Part shown: piece by piece, positions 1 to 6,652 of the stretch
How positions within the stretch are numbered: position 1 is the first letter of the stretch
Layout of the letters: each line of letters opens with the position of its first letter
From: TMED8 sp964468005
GTDB lineage: Bacteria > Pseudomonadota > Alphaproteobacteria > Rhodospirillales > Casp-alpha2
Assembly (NCBI GenBank): GCA_964468005.1
Contig: CAYXUT010000121.1
Span: 1 to 9,311, forward strand
Direction: 5' to 3'
DNA length: 9,311 nt
Position numbers and translations under genes: made by a program
The notes under the pieces: model-generated
What the model was told of the DNA's origin: nothing
The model's input: only the letters and a program-made list of their open reading frames with translations
The model's database searches: none

Positions 1-403
1 GCTTCTCCCGACGAGTTATACCCTCGGGTCGGCTTCATCATCACCAATCTATCGCTCCCGCCGAACGAATTGTCGCCTTTTACAATCACCGTAGCACGGC
101 AAAGTGCTAGAAGATTAAGAACGCGGCCAAGCGGACGCGGTTGTCATGCCGTAAGTTCCGCCACAAGGAGGTTCGACTCTAACTTCATGCCCTGGACCTA
201 TACCTTCACCAACTACATGCAGACCGTGGCCCTGCCTGAAGAGGTGGAGCATTGGTCACTGACAATACTACTGGCGAAGCTAGTTCGAGATCGGTGCCAA
301 AATCGACTGCGATGGCAGCTAACTCCATATCCAACTGGTTGAGGTTACAATTCAAAAGAACCTGTTTCAGATAATTCTGGCCTTGATCAATGATCTAAGA
401 TGA
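1..403 (+). pseudogene. Decayed IS1380-family transposase, C-terminal part, 5' end outside window
   Basis: The reading frame must be switched repeatedly to recover a protein like the C-terminal third of IS1380-family DDE transposases. Frame 1 (1 to about 68) gives YPRVGFIITNLS; frame 3 (from 69) gives IVAFYNHRSTA, then RTRLSCRKF and RL-LHAL; frame 1 again (about 196-286) gives NYMQTVALPEEVEHWSL; frame 2 (287-403) gives EIGAKI and EVTIQKNLFQII, ending at the probable ancestral stop TGA 401-403. In-frame stops lie at 108-110, 180-182 and 320-322. From memory, the family reads PRVGFIVTNLS, VVAFYNQRGTAEQ, TRLSCR, LHAL, WSLTSLKEKL, IGAKV and EVAIPRNLF in this order, which matches closely. The region around the last catalytic Glu is corrupted, so no active transposase can be made. 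I saw no clear terminal inverted repeat downstream. Confidence is high for the family and for loss of function. Confidence 0.88.
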
Positions 404-709
404 AGATCCGTTCCGACGTAGATTGAGGGAATAGAAGACACGTAGAAAAGTGTTAGGGAGTATGCCTAGGTGGTGTTAGTTGTAGGGGTTTGGCCTTCCA
501 AAAACGGCGAAAGCATCAAATCGACACCGTTGAAAGGTCGACAAACAAAATTACTTCTTGAAGAATATTGGAAAAGGGTCAGTTAAATATTCATAGTTGT
601 TAACATGAGTGTGATTGGTTCCTTGGTTTAGTCAAACATCATTGAACTGTAAATCATTCTTAGGCTCCGTATACGTTGAGTATTCGCGACACGCGTTTAA
701 GGGAATAGG
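404..709. other. Gene-free spacer between transposase relic and orphan gene
   Basis: This 306-base, AT-rich stretch has no open frame with recognisable similarity and no RNA gene that I can identify. It may hold the non-coding right end of the IS1380 element and the promoter of the gene at 710. A TTGAAC box (642-647) and TATACG (670-675) resemble -35 and -10 elements, but they are separated by 22 bases, too far for a normal sigma-70 promoter. A TAA (698-700) in frame with the next gene rules out an upstream extension of that gene. Confidence 0.5.
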
Positions 710-1078
710 ATGGGTAGACTTGAGACGGTCCTAACGGTGGGTGGAATGGTGACGAGATCAAACATCGTGATTTCAGGGGCCACCAATGCAGCATATTCCT
801 TGAATCTGAAGGGCAATGCACAGTGCAAGGATGGCATTGCCTTTTTCCGGATCGCCAACAATAGCGAGCCTTTGCCTAAGTTTTCTCACTTCAGTGTTTA
901 CCGTACCACTGACTACACTCTGATCAATCGCCGCCGGTTCCGGATGGCGAGTAGCCAGCAGATCTCCTTCCGTGTCATAAGGAGAGAAGATGCCGGTGAT
1001 GAATTGGATATTTATGCTGATCCGGCTTGGCAGAAACGTGATTTTCAATTGAACACTGGCAAAGTAGGCGCGCGATGA
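710..1078 (+). CDS. Small orphan protein coupled to the FAH-family enzyme
   Basis: I do not recognise this 122-residue protein. The start is well supported: AAGGGA at 699-704 sits 5 bases before the ATG, and a TAA at 698-700 closes the frame upstream. The product has no signal peptide and no membrane segment. Its alternating hydrophobic and polar residues (for example ETVLTVGGMV and QISFRVI) suggest a mostly beta-strand fold, and a basic patch (INRRRFR, about residues 72-78) lies near the middle. The RRRFR stretch recalls PilZ domains, but the later PilZ D/NxSxxG motif is absent, so I do not assign it. The stop TGA (1076-1078) overlaps the next gene's ATG (1075) as ATGA, implying co-transcription and translational coupling with the FAH-family enzyme. 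Codon use looks more AT-rich than in the enzyme. It lies next to a transposon scar, so it may be acquired. Function unknown. Confidence 0.72.
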   Translation: MGRLETVLTVGGMVTRSNIVISGATNAAYSLNLKGNAQCKDGIAFFRIANNSEPLPKFSHFSVYRTTDYTLINRRRFRMASSQQISFRVIRREDAGDELDIYADPAWQKRDFQLNTGKVGAR

Positions 1079-1923
1079 AACTCCTACGTTACGGCCCCAT
1101 GGGCCAGGAAAAACCCGCCCTTCTCGACAATAATGGCCGTCTGCGCGATCTGTCTGACAAACTCAATGACCTCGGCGGCACCAACTTAGATCCTGACCGC
1201 TTGGCTGCACTTTCAAATATCGATGTCGAGACACTGCCGGTAGTTGAGGGGTCGGTGCGCATCGGCGCGCCCGTCGCCGAGGTTGGTAAGATCATCGCCA
1301 TCGGCCTCAACTATGCTGACCACGCCGCTGAAACCGGCGCCGAACTTCCAGAAGAGCCGATCATGTTCACCAAGGCGGTAACGGCGCTCAATGGTCCGAA
1401 CGACCCAGTGATCTTGCCAAAGGGCGCGACCAAGGGAGATTGGGAAGTGGAATTGGCCATCATCATCGGGCGCAAGACGCAATACATCTTGCAAGCGGAG
1501 GCCTTATCTCATATTGCCGGCTACGCTGTGATCAACGACGTATCGGAGCGCGCCTTTCAACTGGAAGGCACCGGACAATGGCTCAAGGGCAAGAGCTTCG
1601 ACACCTCGGCTCCGCTTGGCCCCTGGCTGGTCACCACCAATGAGATCACCGACCCGCAAAACCTCAACATCTGGCTAGAGGTTAATGGCACCCGCTACCA
1701 AGATGGCAGCACCAAGACCATGGCCTTCGGCGTTACCCATCTGGTCAGTTACGTCAGCCAGTTCATGACCCTGTTGCCGGGCGACGTTATCGCCACGGGC
1801 ACGCCGCCGGGTGTCGGCCTTGGCCAAAATCCGCCCATATTCCTCAAAGATGGCGACGTCATGGGGCTTGGCATCGAAGGCCTAGGTGAACAGCGCCAGG
1901 AAGTGCGAGCCTACACAAACTAA
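1075..1923 (+). CDS. Fumarylacetoacetate hydrolase (FAH) family protein
   Basis: This 282-residue protein has the full length of the COG0179 FAH superfamily branch often labelled ureidoglycolate lyase, 2-hydroxyhepta-2,4-diene-1,7-dioate isomerase or acylpyruvase-like. A short N-terminal domain (about 1-65) precedes the catalytic fold, which begins near IGLNYADHA (76-84). The divalent-metal ligands expected in the family are present: Glu124 and Glu126 in WEVELA, and Asp155 in NDVSER. Lys171 and Lys173 (LKGKSFDT) and the glycine-rich TGTPPGVG (241-248) also match the active-site region. Members cleave or decarboxylate C-C bonds of beta-diketo or oxo acids in the cytoplasm; the substrate cannot be read from sequence. 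The start overlaps the upstream stop as ATGA, and no strong Shine-Dalgarno is seen, so translation probably depends on coupling. Its TAA overlaps the opposing gene's stop by 4 bp. Family assignment is very secure, substrate open. Confidence 0.93.
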   Translation: MKLLRYGPMGQEKPALLDNNGRLRDLSDKLNDLGGTNLDPDRLAALSNIDVETLPVVEGSVRIGAPVAEVGKIIAIGLNYADHAAETGAELPEEPIMFTKAVTALNGPNDPVILPKGATKGDWEVELAIIIGRKTQYILQAEALSHIAGYAVINDVSERAFQLEGTGQWLKGKSFDTSAPLGPWLVTTNEITDPQNLNIWLEVNGTRYQDGSTKTMAFGVTHLVSYVSQFMTLLPGDVIATGTPPGVGLGQNPPIFLKDGDVMGLGIEGLGEQRQEVRAYTN

Positions 1924-2882
1924 GACAACAATCTTTCTTTGATAGCCCCGGCAATCGTTTCCGCCGCATTCAATGGTATGTGTCTCCCCTGTACCAGCAC
2001 GCCTGTGAATGGCCCGGCATAACAGCCATCGTAAAGTGTTGCATGGCAGCGTGCGTGCTTGACTGTAATCAACTCGGGGGGCGCGAAAATCTGCACCGGC
2101 ACCCGCACGGCGCAGGCTTCTGAACACATTGAGACCGAGTCGCCACTGACAACTACCGCATCGGCACAAGCCAAGAACCCAAGATACGGATTATCGCCTT
2201 CGTCGCCCCATTGGTATAACCGAGACGGACAATCGAGCACATCCACCAGCGCAGAGGAGGCGGCGCCGGTCCGGCGGCTTGTGGTGATCATCAGCGAGCC
2301 GCCCGCCGCCAAGGCCATTTCAGATGCGCGCACTCCCAACTCACGGACCATGGCATGAGTGAACTCGCGCCGCCGCGTCGAGCCACCGACCATCACCGCA
2401 ATACGCGGTGCGGGGAGTTCGGCTAGCGTTGGCATCCACTGGTCGCGTGCCGAAGCAAGGACAGCCTCTGTCAGGCCATGTGGCGCGCCCGTGACGGAAA
2501 TTACATTGTCACCAGCTATCGGCGGATCATGAGACGGGACGGCGATGAGGTCGAATTGATCCGTGGCCATGCCCGGGTTCATGATCTGCACCAGCCGTGC
2601 CTGGCCAGCTGATTTACGTTTGATTGCCAATGCGACGGGCGCAGTTCTACGACCCGCCGCAATTACCAGTGACGGCCAGGGTGCGGACAGCCCAATACGG
2701 CTTTTCGTATCCAGGCCTATTGTGGAGCCGCCCAATACGACATTGGGCAACCGCGCCCATGGCCCATAGGAAATGCCCTTAACATCATACGGGAGCCCCA
2801 ACACATCGGCCACGCCCAACACTTGCGCGCGGTTGCCCGCACGGTCATCCGCCAATACCCATATGGAATTACTGTCCGCCAT
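1920..2882 (-). CDS. ELM1-like protein (DUF1022 / COG3660 family)
   Basis: A 320-residue protein if started at the ATG at 2882, giving MADSNSIWVLADDRAGN. Family members usually begin just before this WxLxDxxxGN block, so I prefer it over the TTG at 2948 or ATG at 2945, which add up to 22 unconvincing residues; neither start has a good Shine-Dalgarno. Blocks typical of bacterial homologues of plant ELM1 are visible: ADDRAGNRAQ (11-20), AAGRRTAPVAL (75-85), VQIMNPG (98-104), VMVGGSTRR (163-171), TTSRRTG (200-206) and the C-terminal NPYLGFLACADAVVVSGDS (231-249) followed by MCSEA. The layout resembles GT-B glycosyltransferases with two Rossmann-like halves, the second carrying a likely nucleotide-sugar pocket. 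Plant ELM1 recruits a dynamin for mitochondrial fission; the bacterial role is not established, and an envelope glycan role is only inferred. It appears monocistronic, converging on the FAH-family gene with a 4-bp stop overlap (CTAA, 1920-1923). Confidence 0.88.
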   Translation of the reverse strand: MADSNSIWVLADDRAGNRAQVLGVADVLGLPYDVKGISYGPWARLPNVVLGGSTIGLDTKSRIGLSAPWPSLVIAAGRRTAPVALAIKRKSAGQARLVQIMNPGMATDQFDLIAVPSHDPPIAGDNVISVTGAPHGLTEAVLASARDQWMPTLAELPAPRIAVMVGGSTRRREFTHAMVRELGVRASEMALAAGGSLMITTSRRTGAASSALVDVLDCPSRLYQWGDEGDNPYLGFLACADAVVVSGDSVSMCSEACAVRVPVQIFAPPELITVKHARCHATLYDGCYAGPFTGVLVQGRHIPLNAAETIAGAIKERLLS

Positions 2883-2912
2883 GTTGCCGGCGATTAGACA
2901 TGAGGCACCGGG

Positions 2913-2925
2913 TTGGTTCAACCAA
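2913..2925. promoter_or_regulatory. Palindrome TTGGTTCAACCAA in divergent region
   Basis: A perfect 6-bp inverted repeat around one central base lies in the 95-bp gap between the preferred start of the ELM1-like gene (2882) and the start of the hspQ relic (2978). Position and symmetry fit a dimeric repressor operator serving one or both directions. If the ELM1-like gene really begins at 2945 or 2948, the palindrome would instead be coding. No regulator can be named. Confidence 0.25.
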
Positions 2926-2977
2926 TGACAATTCCGCGTTCTCATCAAGACACAGTAGGAGCTACACCGGGAATTCC

Positions 2978-3299
2978 ATGTCAGGAACCTCCAGAGCCAA
3001 GTTTTCCGTCAGCCAGCTTGTTCACTGCAGCTTTTTCGAATACCGGGGTGTGGTCATCGACGTCAATCCCTGTTTCAAGGGGACTTATGATTGGTATGAC
3101 TACATAACGCGTTCTAAACCGCCGAAAGATAATCCCTGAGGTCATGTTTTGGTCAATGCGGCAGACATGCATACTTAAATAGCCGAGCAGAACCTGGTAT
3201 CCGACGGCAAAGGGCACCCCCATCGATCATCTCGGTATTGCTAACTATTTCGAACACTTCGGCGAGGACAGTTATGTGCTGCTGCGAAAGGCGAATTAG
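2978..3299 (+). pseudogene. hspQ: hspQ pseudogene (YccV-like, hemimethylated-DNA-binding family)
   Basis: Read through its lesions, this is a full-length HspQ of about 107 codons: AKFSVSQLVHC, EYRGVVIDVNP, DWYDYITRSKPPKDNP, HVLVNAADMHT, AEQNLVSDGKG, then TPIDHLGIANYF and YVLLRKAN. HspQ is a small cytoplasmic heat-shock protein that modulates Lon/ClpXP-type proteolysis and binds hemimethylated DNA in enterobacteria. Three lesions disable it. TGA at 3137-3139 stands where the family has Trp in PWYHVL; TAA at 3176-3178 stands where it has Tyr in TYVAE; and one extra base around 3212-3216 shifts the frame, after which it runs cleanly to TAG 3297-3299. A weak GGGAA lies 5 bases before the ATG. The first stop leaves 53 residues, without the conserved C-terminal half. 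The ancestral stop overlaps the opposing gene's stop by 4 bp (TTAG). Multiple independent hits argue against sequencing error. Confidence 0.9.
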
Positions 3300-5260
3300 G
3301 GCTGGCGTTCACTAAGTGCATCGCGCAAGGGCTCCAAGTGCGCCGCATAATTTTCAGCCCGTCCTTTCGAGCTTGTATAGAGCGGTTGGCGCACTTGCCA
3401 GGACGAGGCGGAAAAGACCGGCTGGCGCGACTTATGGTACTCAAGGCAAGCCGGGTTCCAGTCCAATCCAACCTGATCCAGCAGCTGCCGCACTTGTAGT
3501 TCGGAGTCGCTAACCAGGTCTTCGTATTGAACTTCAACTAATTTATCGCCAAGGATCGTTCGCCAATGATCCATCAGCGTCTCATAAACTCTTGTGTAGA
3601 GCCCAATATGCCTGAGATTACAGGACCAAGGATAATCATCGACAAAGTTCTGCATGTAGCACGAAAGCCCCGTGTCCATCGGATCGCGACGGCAATGGAT
3701 GATTCGGGCGCTAGGGAACAGGTGCCTGATCAAACCGACATGGTGGAAATGAAAGGGCGTTTTGTCGACGATACGCTCGGCATCGGGTTCAACTGTGGCA
3801 AGCCTGTCTAACGCATGCAAGGCCATTTCTGGCGGACCCAGCCCATCAGGAAGTGCCGCGATACTTAGCGCCTCGCCCGCGCCAGCACCATCCGGGTGCG
3901 CAGCTAGGATTTGCTGGACCAAGGTCGTACCCGAGCGCGGCATGCCGAGGACAAAAACGGGCCGTTCGTCATCACTCGCTCCCTCGCCTTCACCAACGTC
4001 TTGTTGAAATGCCGCAATGGTCGAATGCGCACCTTCCATCAAGGCATCAAAATCGAACACCTGATCACGCCCAGCCAACAATGCCTTGCGTGCCTCATTA
4101 CCAATACGAAAATGCTCGAAGGCCGCATCAAAGTCCCGGCTCCTATCCAGTTCTTCAGCCAGGGCGAAATGCCCAGCAATCCGAAACTCCTGTGAGGCAG
4201 TCTCGTCTTCGCAGAGAACGTTTATGGCTTGAACGTCGTGATCAGAAAACGTCCCTCCCGGCACCGCTGACAATGCCGCCCATGCCGAACCATGCCTGGG
4301 GTTCAAATCAACTGCCGCCCTATAGGCTTCAATTGAACGTTCTGTTTCGCCAGAAGCTAGATACACGGCACCAAGCCCGGCATGGGCATCGGCACTGCTT
4401 TCGAAATCCACAAGCACTGATCGATAGGCCTCGGCCGCGTCATCAAGCCGACTGAGCTTGTACAACGCGGCGGCACGGTTGAGCCTTACCGCCATGAATC
4501 CCGGACGAAGCCCAAGAGCCGCATCATAAGCTTTGAGCGCCGTTTCAAAGTCGCCCACTGCCGCCATGATATCGCCAACCACGCCTTGAGCCTCGGGATA
4601 ATCAGGTTTTATCTCAAGCGCCAGTTGGCATTGCTCCAGCGCGGCGTCATGCTCACCAACCTTACGCATGGCGGTTGCCAGATTGACCCTCGCCAAGGGA
4701 TTTTCCGGCGCAAGGTGCACGGCTTCAGCCAGTGCCTCAATGGCCGCGACTGGTTGTTCAAGCTTGACCAGCAGGCTTCCTTTGTTGATCAACGCATCAG
4801 CATAGTCGGGGCGCAATGACAAGGCTTCTTCGCATACCACCAACGCCTCCGCCCATCGGCCTTGTATATCGATAGCCACCGACAAATTGTTGCACGCCTC
4901 GGCGTGGCTTGGTTTGTGTTCCAGGACGTGGCGGCAAGCGGCCTCGGCTTCCGCCCCGCGGCCCAACATATTCATAATCGCGCCACAATCGGCATGGATT
5001 TCGAGGTTACCATCATCACGGGTCGCCGCTTCCAGGATATGATCGCCGGCGTTTTGTAACCGTCCCTGACCGTAGGCTATGTGCGCCAATAGATGATGGG
5101 GTTCGGCAGCTAAGGGGTCAACGCCCAAGGCAGCCTGGCATTCACGCTCGGCCGCGACAGCGTCTCCACCTTGCATGGCATTGCGCGCCGCATTCATGTG
5201 CGATTGAATTTCCTGAGCGCGGGCCTTCGCGGCAAGGCGCCTTTGTTGGCGGTTATCCAT
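3296..5260 (-). CDS. TPR-repeat sulfotransferase family protein
   Basis: A 654-residue two-part protein. Residues about 20-330 form roughly nine tetratricopeptide repeats, recognisable by the recurring A..Y..AL.L.P spacing, for example around 116-150, 151-185 and 219-254. They follow a basic N-terminus (QQRRLAAKARA). Residues about 430-650 are a PAPS-dependent sulfotransferase domain: the 5'-phosphosulfate loop is VFVLGMPRSGTTLVQQIL (435-452), and the 3'-phosphate binding block is IIHCRRDPMDTGLSCY (520-535). Both nucleotide-binding elements look intact. The conserved ending SSWQVRQPLYTSSKGR (619-634) matches this TPR-sulfotransferase group. Such proteins transfer sulfate from PAPS to carbohydrates, lipids or peptides; the acceptor is unknown, and the repeats probably bind it. 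No signal peptide, so cytoplasmic. The start ATG lacks a clear Shine-Dalgarno, but no better start exists. Monocistronic on the minus strand, divergent from pyrE; its TAA overlaps the stop of the hspQ relic. Confidence 0.92.
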   Translation of the reverse strand: MDNRQQRRLAAKARAQEIQSHMNAARNAMQGGDAVAAERECQAALGVDPLAAEPHHLLAHIAYGQGRLQNAGDHILEAATRDDGNLEIHADCGAIMNMLGRGAEAEAACRHVLEHKPSHAEACNNLSVAIDIQGRWAEALVVCEEALSLRPDYADALINKGSLLVKLEQPVAAIEALAEAVHLAPENPLARVNLATAMRKVGEHDAALEQCQLALEIKPDYPEAQGVVGDIMAAVGDFETALKAYDAALGLRPGFMAVRLNRAAALYKLSRLDDAAEAYRSVLVDFESSADAHAGLGAVYLASGETERSIEAYRAAVDLNPRHGSAWAALSAVPGGTFSDHDVQAINVLCEDETASQEFRIAGHFALAEELDRSRDFDAAFEHFRIGNEARKALLAGRDQVFDFDALMEGAHSTIAAFQQDVGEGEGASDDERPVFVLGMPRSGTTLVQQILAAHPDGAGAGEALSIAALPDGLGPPEMALHALDRLATVEPDAERIVDKTPFHFHHVGLIRHLFPSARIIHCRRDPMDTGLSCYMQNFVDDYPWSCNLRHIGLYTRVYETLMDHWRTILGDKLVEVQYEDLVSDSELQVRQLLDQVGLDWNPACLEYHKSRQPVFSASSWQVRQPLYTSSKGRAENYAAHLEPLRDALSERQP

Positions 5261-5323
5261 GCCGCATTTAGACGTTAAGCGATAAGCAGCGTCAATCGAT
5301 CTCTCTCCAGGATAAATGAGCGT

Positions 5324-5333
5324 CCAAATTTGG
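5324..5333. promoter_or_regulatory. Short palindrome CCAAATTTGG between divergent genes
   Basis: A perfect 10-bp palindrome lies in the 162-bp divergent spacer between the TPR-sulfotransferase and pyrE. It is short enough to occur by chance, and I cannot place promoters confidently around it, so it is only a possible operator. Confidence 0.18.
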
Positions 5334-5422
5334 TGATTGGAGTTGATTCGAGAATGTCTGTCTGAAGTCGAGCCTTTATGACTGAAAACCCCACTCTATC
5401 CCAGAATCGACGAGGGAATGAC

Positions 5423-6094
5423 ATGTCCGAACATAGCGCTGCCAGCCTAGAAGCGGCCCGATGGCTGCTCGACATCAAAGCCGTAAATTTCCGCCCGAAA
5501 GAGCCCTATACAATTACCGCCGGATGGGCCAGTCCAGTCTATATCGACTGCCGCTGGGTGATTTCCTTTACCGAGGCGAGGCGGCGGATCATTGAACTGG
5601 GGAACGAGATGCTAAAACGTGATGCCGACATGGTCAGCACAGATCTGGTTGCCGGGGGCGAGACGGCGGGCATTCCCTATGCGGCTTGGATTGCCGAAGC
5701 CGCCTCCAAGCCGATGCTCTATTTACGCAAACAGCCGAAAGGGTTCGGCCGTGATGCCCAGATTGAGGGCAATCTGGAAGAAGGCAAGAAAGTGCTGTTA
5801 GTTGAGGACTTGGCCACGGACGGTGGTTCCAAGATTAATTTCGTCAATGCGCTGCGTACAGCCGGCGCGGAAATCACGGATATTTTCGTTGTCTTCTTCT
5901 ATAGCGCTTTTCCGAGCGCTTTAGATACTCTTAAGGAAGCCGGCGTGAGGATGCACTACCTTTGCACTTGGCAGGACGTACTCACGGTCGCTGAAGACGG
6001 CCAATATTTTCACCCCAATGTCATTGAAAGCGTGCGTGAGTTCTTGGCCGATCCGGTCGGCTGGTCAGCAGCACGGGGCCGACGTAACGGATAA
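5423..6094 (+). CDS. pyrE: Orotate phosphoribosyltransferase
   Basis: PyrE joins orotate with PRPP to give orotidine 5'-monophosphate, the fifth step of de novo pyrimidine synthesis, in the cytoplasm. I place the start at the second ATG: GAGGGA (5412-5417) sits 5 bases upstream of it, giving 223 residues beginning MSEHSAASLEAARWLLDIKAV. The ATG at 5378 would add 15 residues without a ribosome site. Landmarks are FRPKEPYTITAGWASPVYIDCR (split by position: FRPKEP at 23-28, SPVYIDCR at 37-44), the lysine-rich LRKQPKGFGR (101-110) that contacts PRPP, and the PRPP loop VLLVEDLATDGGS (124-136). The loop reads ATDGGS instead of the commoner T-TGGS, a variant I believe occurs in this longer alphaproteobacterial subclass. 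The gene stands alone, divergent from the TPR-sulfotransferase and followed by a small hairpin and a pseudogene. Assignment is very secure. Confidence 0.93.
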   Translation: MSEHSAASLEAARWLLDIKAVNFRPKEPYTITAGWASPVYIDCRWVISFTEARRRIIELGNEMLKRDADMVSTDLVAGGETAGIPYAAWIAEAASKPMLYLRKQPKGFGRDAQIEGNLEEGKKVLLVEDLATDGGSKINFVNALRTAGAEITDIFVVFFYSAFPSALDTLKEAGVRMHYLCTWQDVLTVAEDGQYFHPNVIESVREFLADPVGWSAARGRRNG

Positions 6095-6107
6095 CGCAGA
6101 TTTGATC

Positions 6108-6124
6108 GGGAAATGACCTTTCCC
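6108..6124 (+). terminator. Hairpin after pyrE, possible weak terminator
   Basis: GGGAAA (6108-6113) and TTTCCC (6119-6124) form a perfect 6-bp stem with a 5-base loop, 13 bases past the pyrE stop. No T-run follows, so intrinsic termination would be weak; it could instead protect the 3' end of the transcript. Confidence 0.35.
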
Positions 6125-6153
6125 TAGCGGCTCACACGGAGGAAACTGCCGAC

Positions 6154-6453
6154 ATAAACTTTTGGCTAACCCTGTTCTTAGCAATTTTGGCATTCGCCCC
6201 GAAGGCGCAGGCTGCCTCACCCTTGGTCGAAGCCGCGTGGGTGCGTGATCGAATAGACAAACCTGGCATCGTTTTCCTTAATTTGAGATCATTTAGCGCC
6301 TACCGCACCAGCCATGTACCTGGTGCTGTTTGCACCAACTATGGTCGAGACGGCTAGCTCGTACAGCACAAAATTCTCGGCAACAAAGACGCCAAGGTTT
6401 ATGACGGATCGCTCGCCGAATAGTCGACAGAGCCCGATAACCCCATTAAATAA
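6154..6453 (+). pseudogene. Secreted rhodanese-type sulfurtransferase pseudogene, start lost and core deleted
   Basis: One frame gives NFWLTLFLAILAFAPKAQA, a signal peptide, then SPLVEAAWVRDRIDKPGIVF, NLRS, AYRTSHVPGAV and TNYGRDG, the opening of a first rhodanese domain. In the same frame this jumps to HKILGNKDAKVYDGSLAE and STEPDNPIK, the end of a second rhodanese domain. Two-domain thiosulfate/3-mercaptopyruvate sulfurtransferases usually have about 280-300 residues; only 99 codons remain, so roughly 190, including the catalytic Cys loop, are deleted without shifting the frame. Further lesions are ATA at 6154-6156 where an ATG is expected, 10 bases after a good GGAGGA (6138-6143); TAG at 6355-6357 in place of Trp after GRDG; and TAG at 6421-6423 in place of Trp after LAE. 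TAA 6451-6453 is the probable original stop. The ancestor moved sulfane sulfur in the periplasm. Family call is firm, loss of function certain. Confidence 0.82.
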
Positions 6454-6652
6454 AAAATTCGATCCGTTAGACTTATTGGCGGAAGGCGATCCCACAAGGA
6501 ACGTCAAAGAATGCCCGGCCCTTGAGGACGTCATGGCCACCTGCGCAACCGGATGAACAGATTGGCCGACTTGGCCTAACCGTATTCGAAATTCTGATTA
6601 TAGTGTTTCCATGGGGTGCCATAGCATGCGCCGCCATGCTAGTCTCCAGAAC

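Noticed and set aside
3137..3139. TGA at a Trp position in hspQ as a sign of a recoded genetic code
   Set aside because: Several intact genes here end in TGA (1076, 8315, 9171), and the sulfurtransferase relic has TAG at Trp positions, so ordinary nonsense mutation is the simpler reading.
2981..3223. Minus-strand 80-codon open frame
   Set aside because: It is antisense to the hspQ relic, and the plus strand carries clear family similarity; the minus product resembles nothing.
3853..4455. Plus-strand 200-codon open frame
   Set aside because: It lies wholly antisense inside the TPR-sulfotransferase, and its proline/glutamine/histidine/arginine-rich composition is typical of a shadow frame.
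6314..6556. Plus-strand 80-codon open frame between pyrE and the solute-binding gene
   Set aside because: It is the wrong frame of the sulfurtransferase relic, and it has no ribosome site or recognisable similarity.
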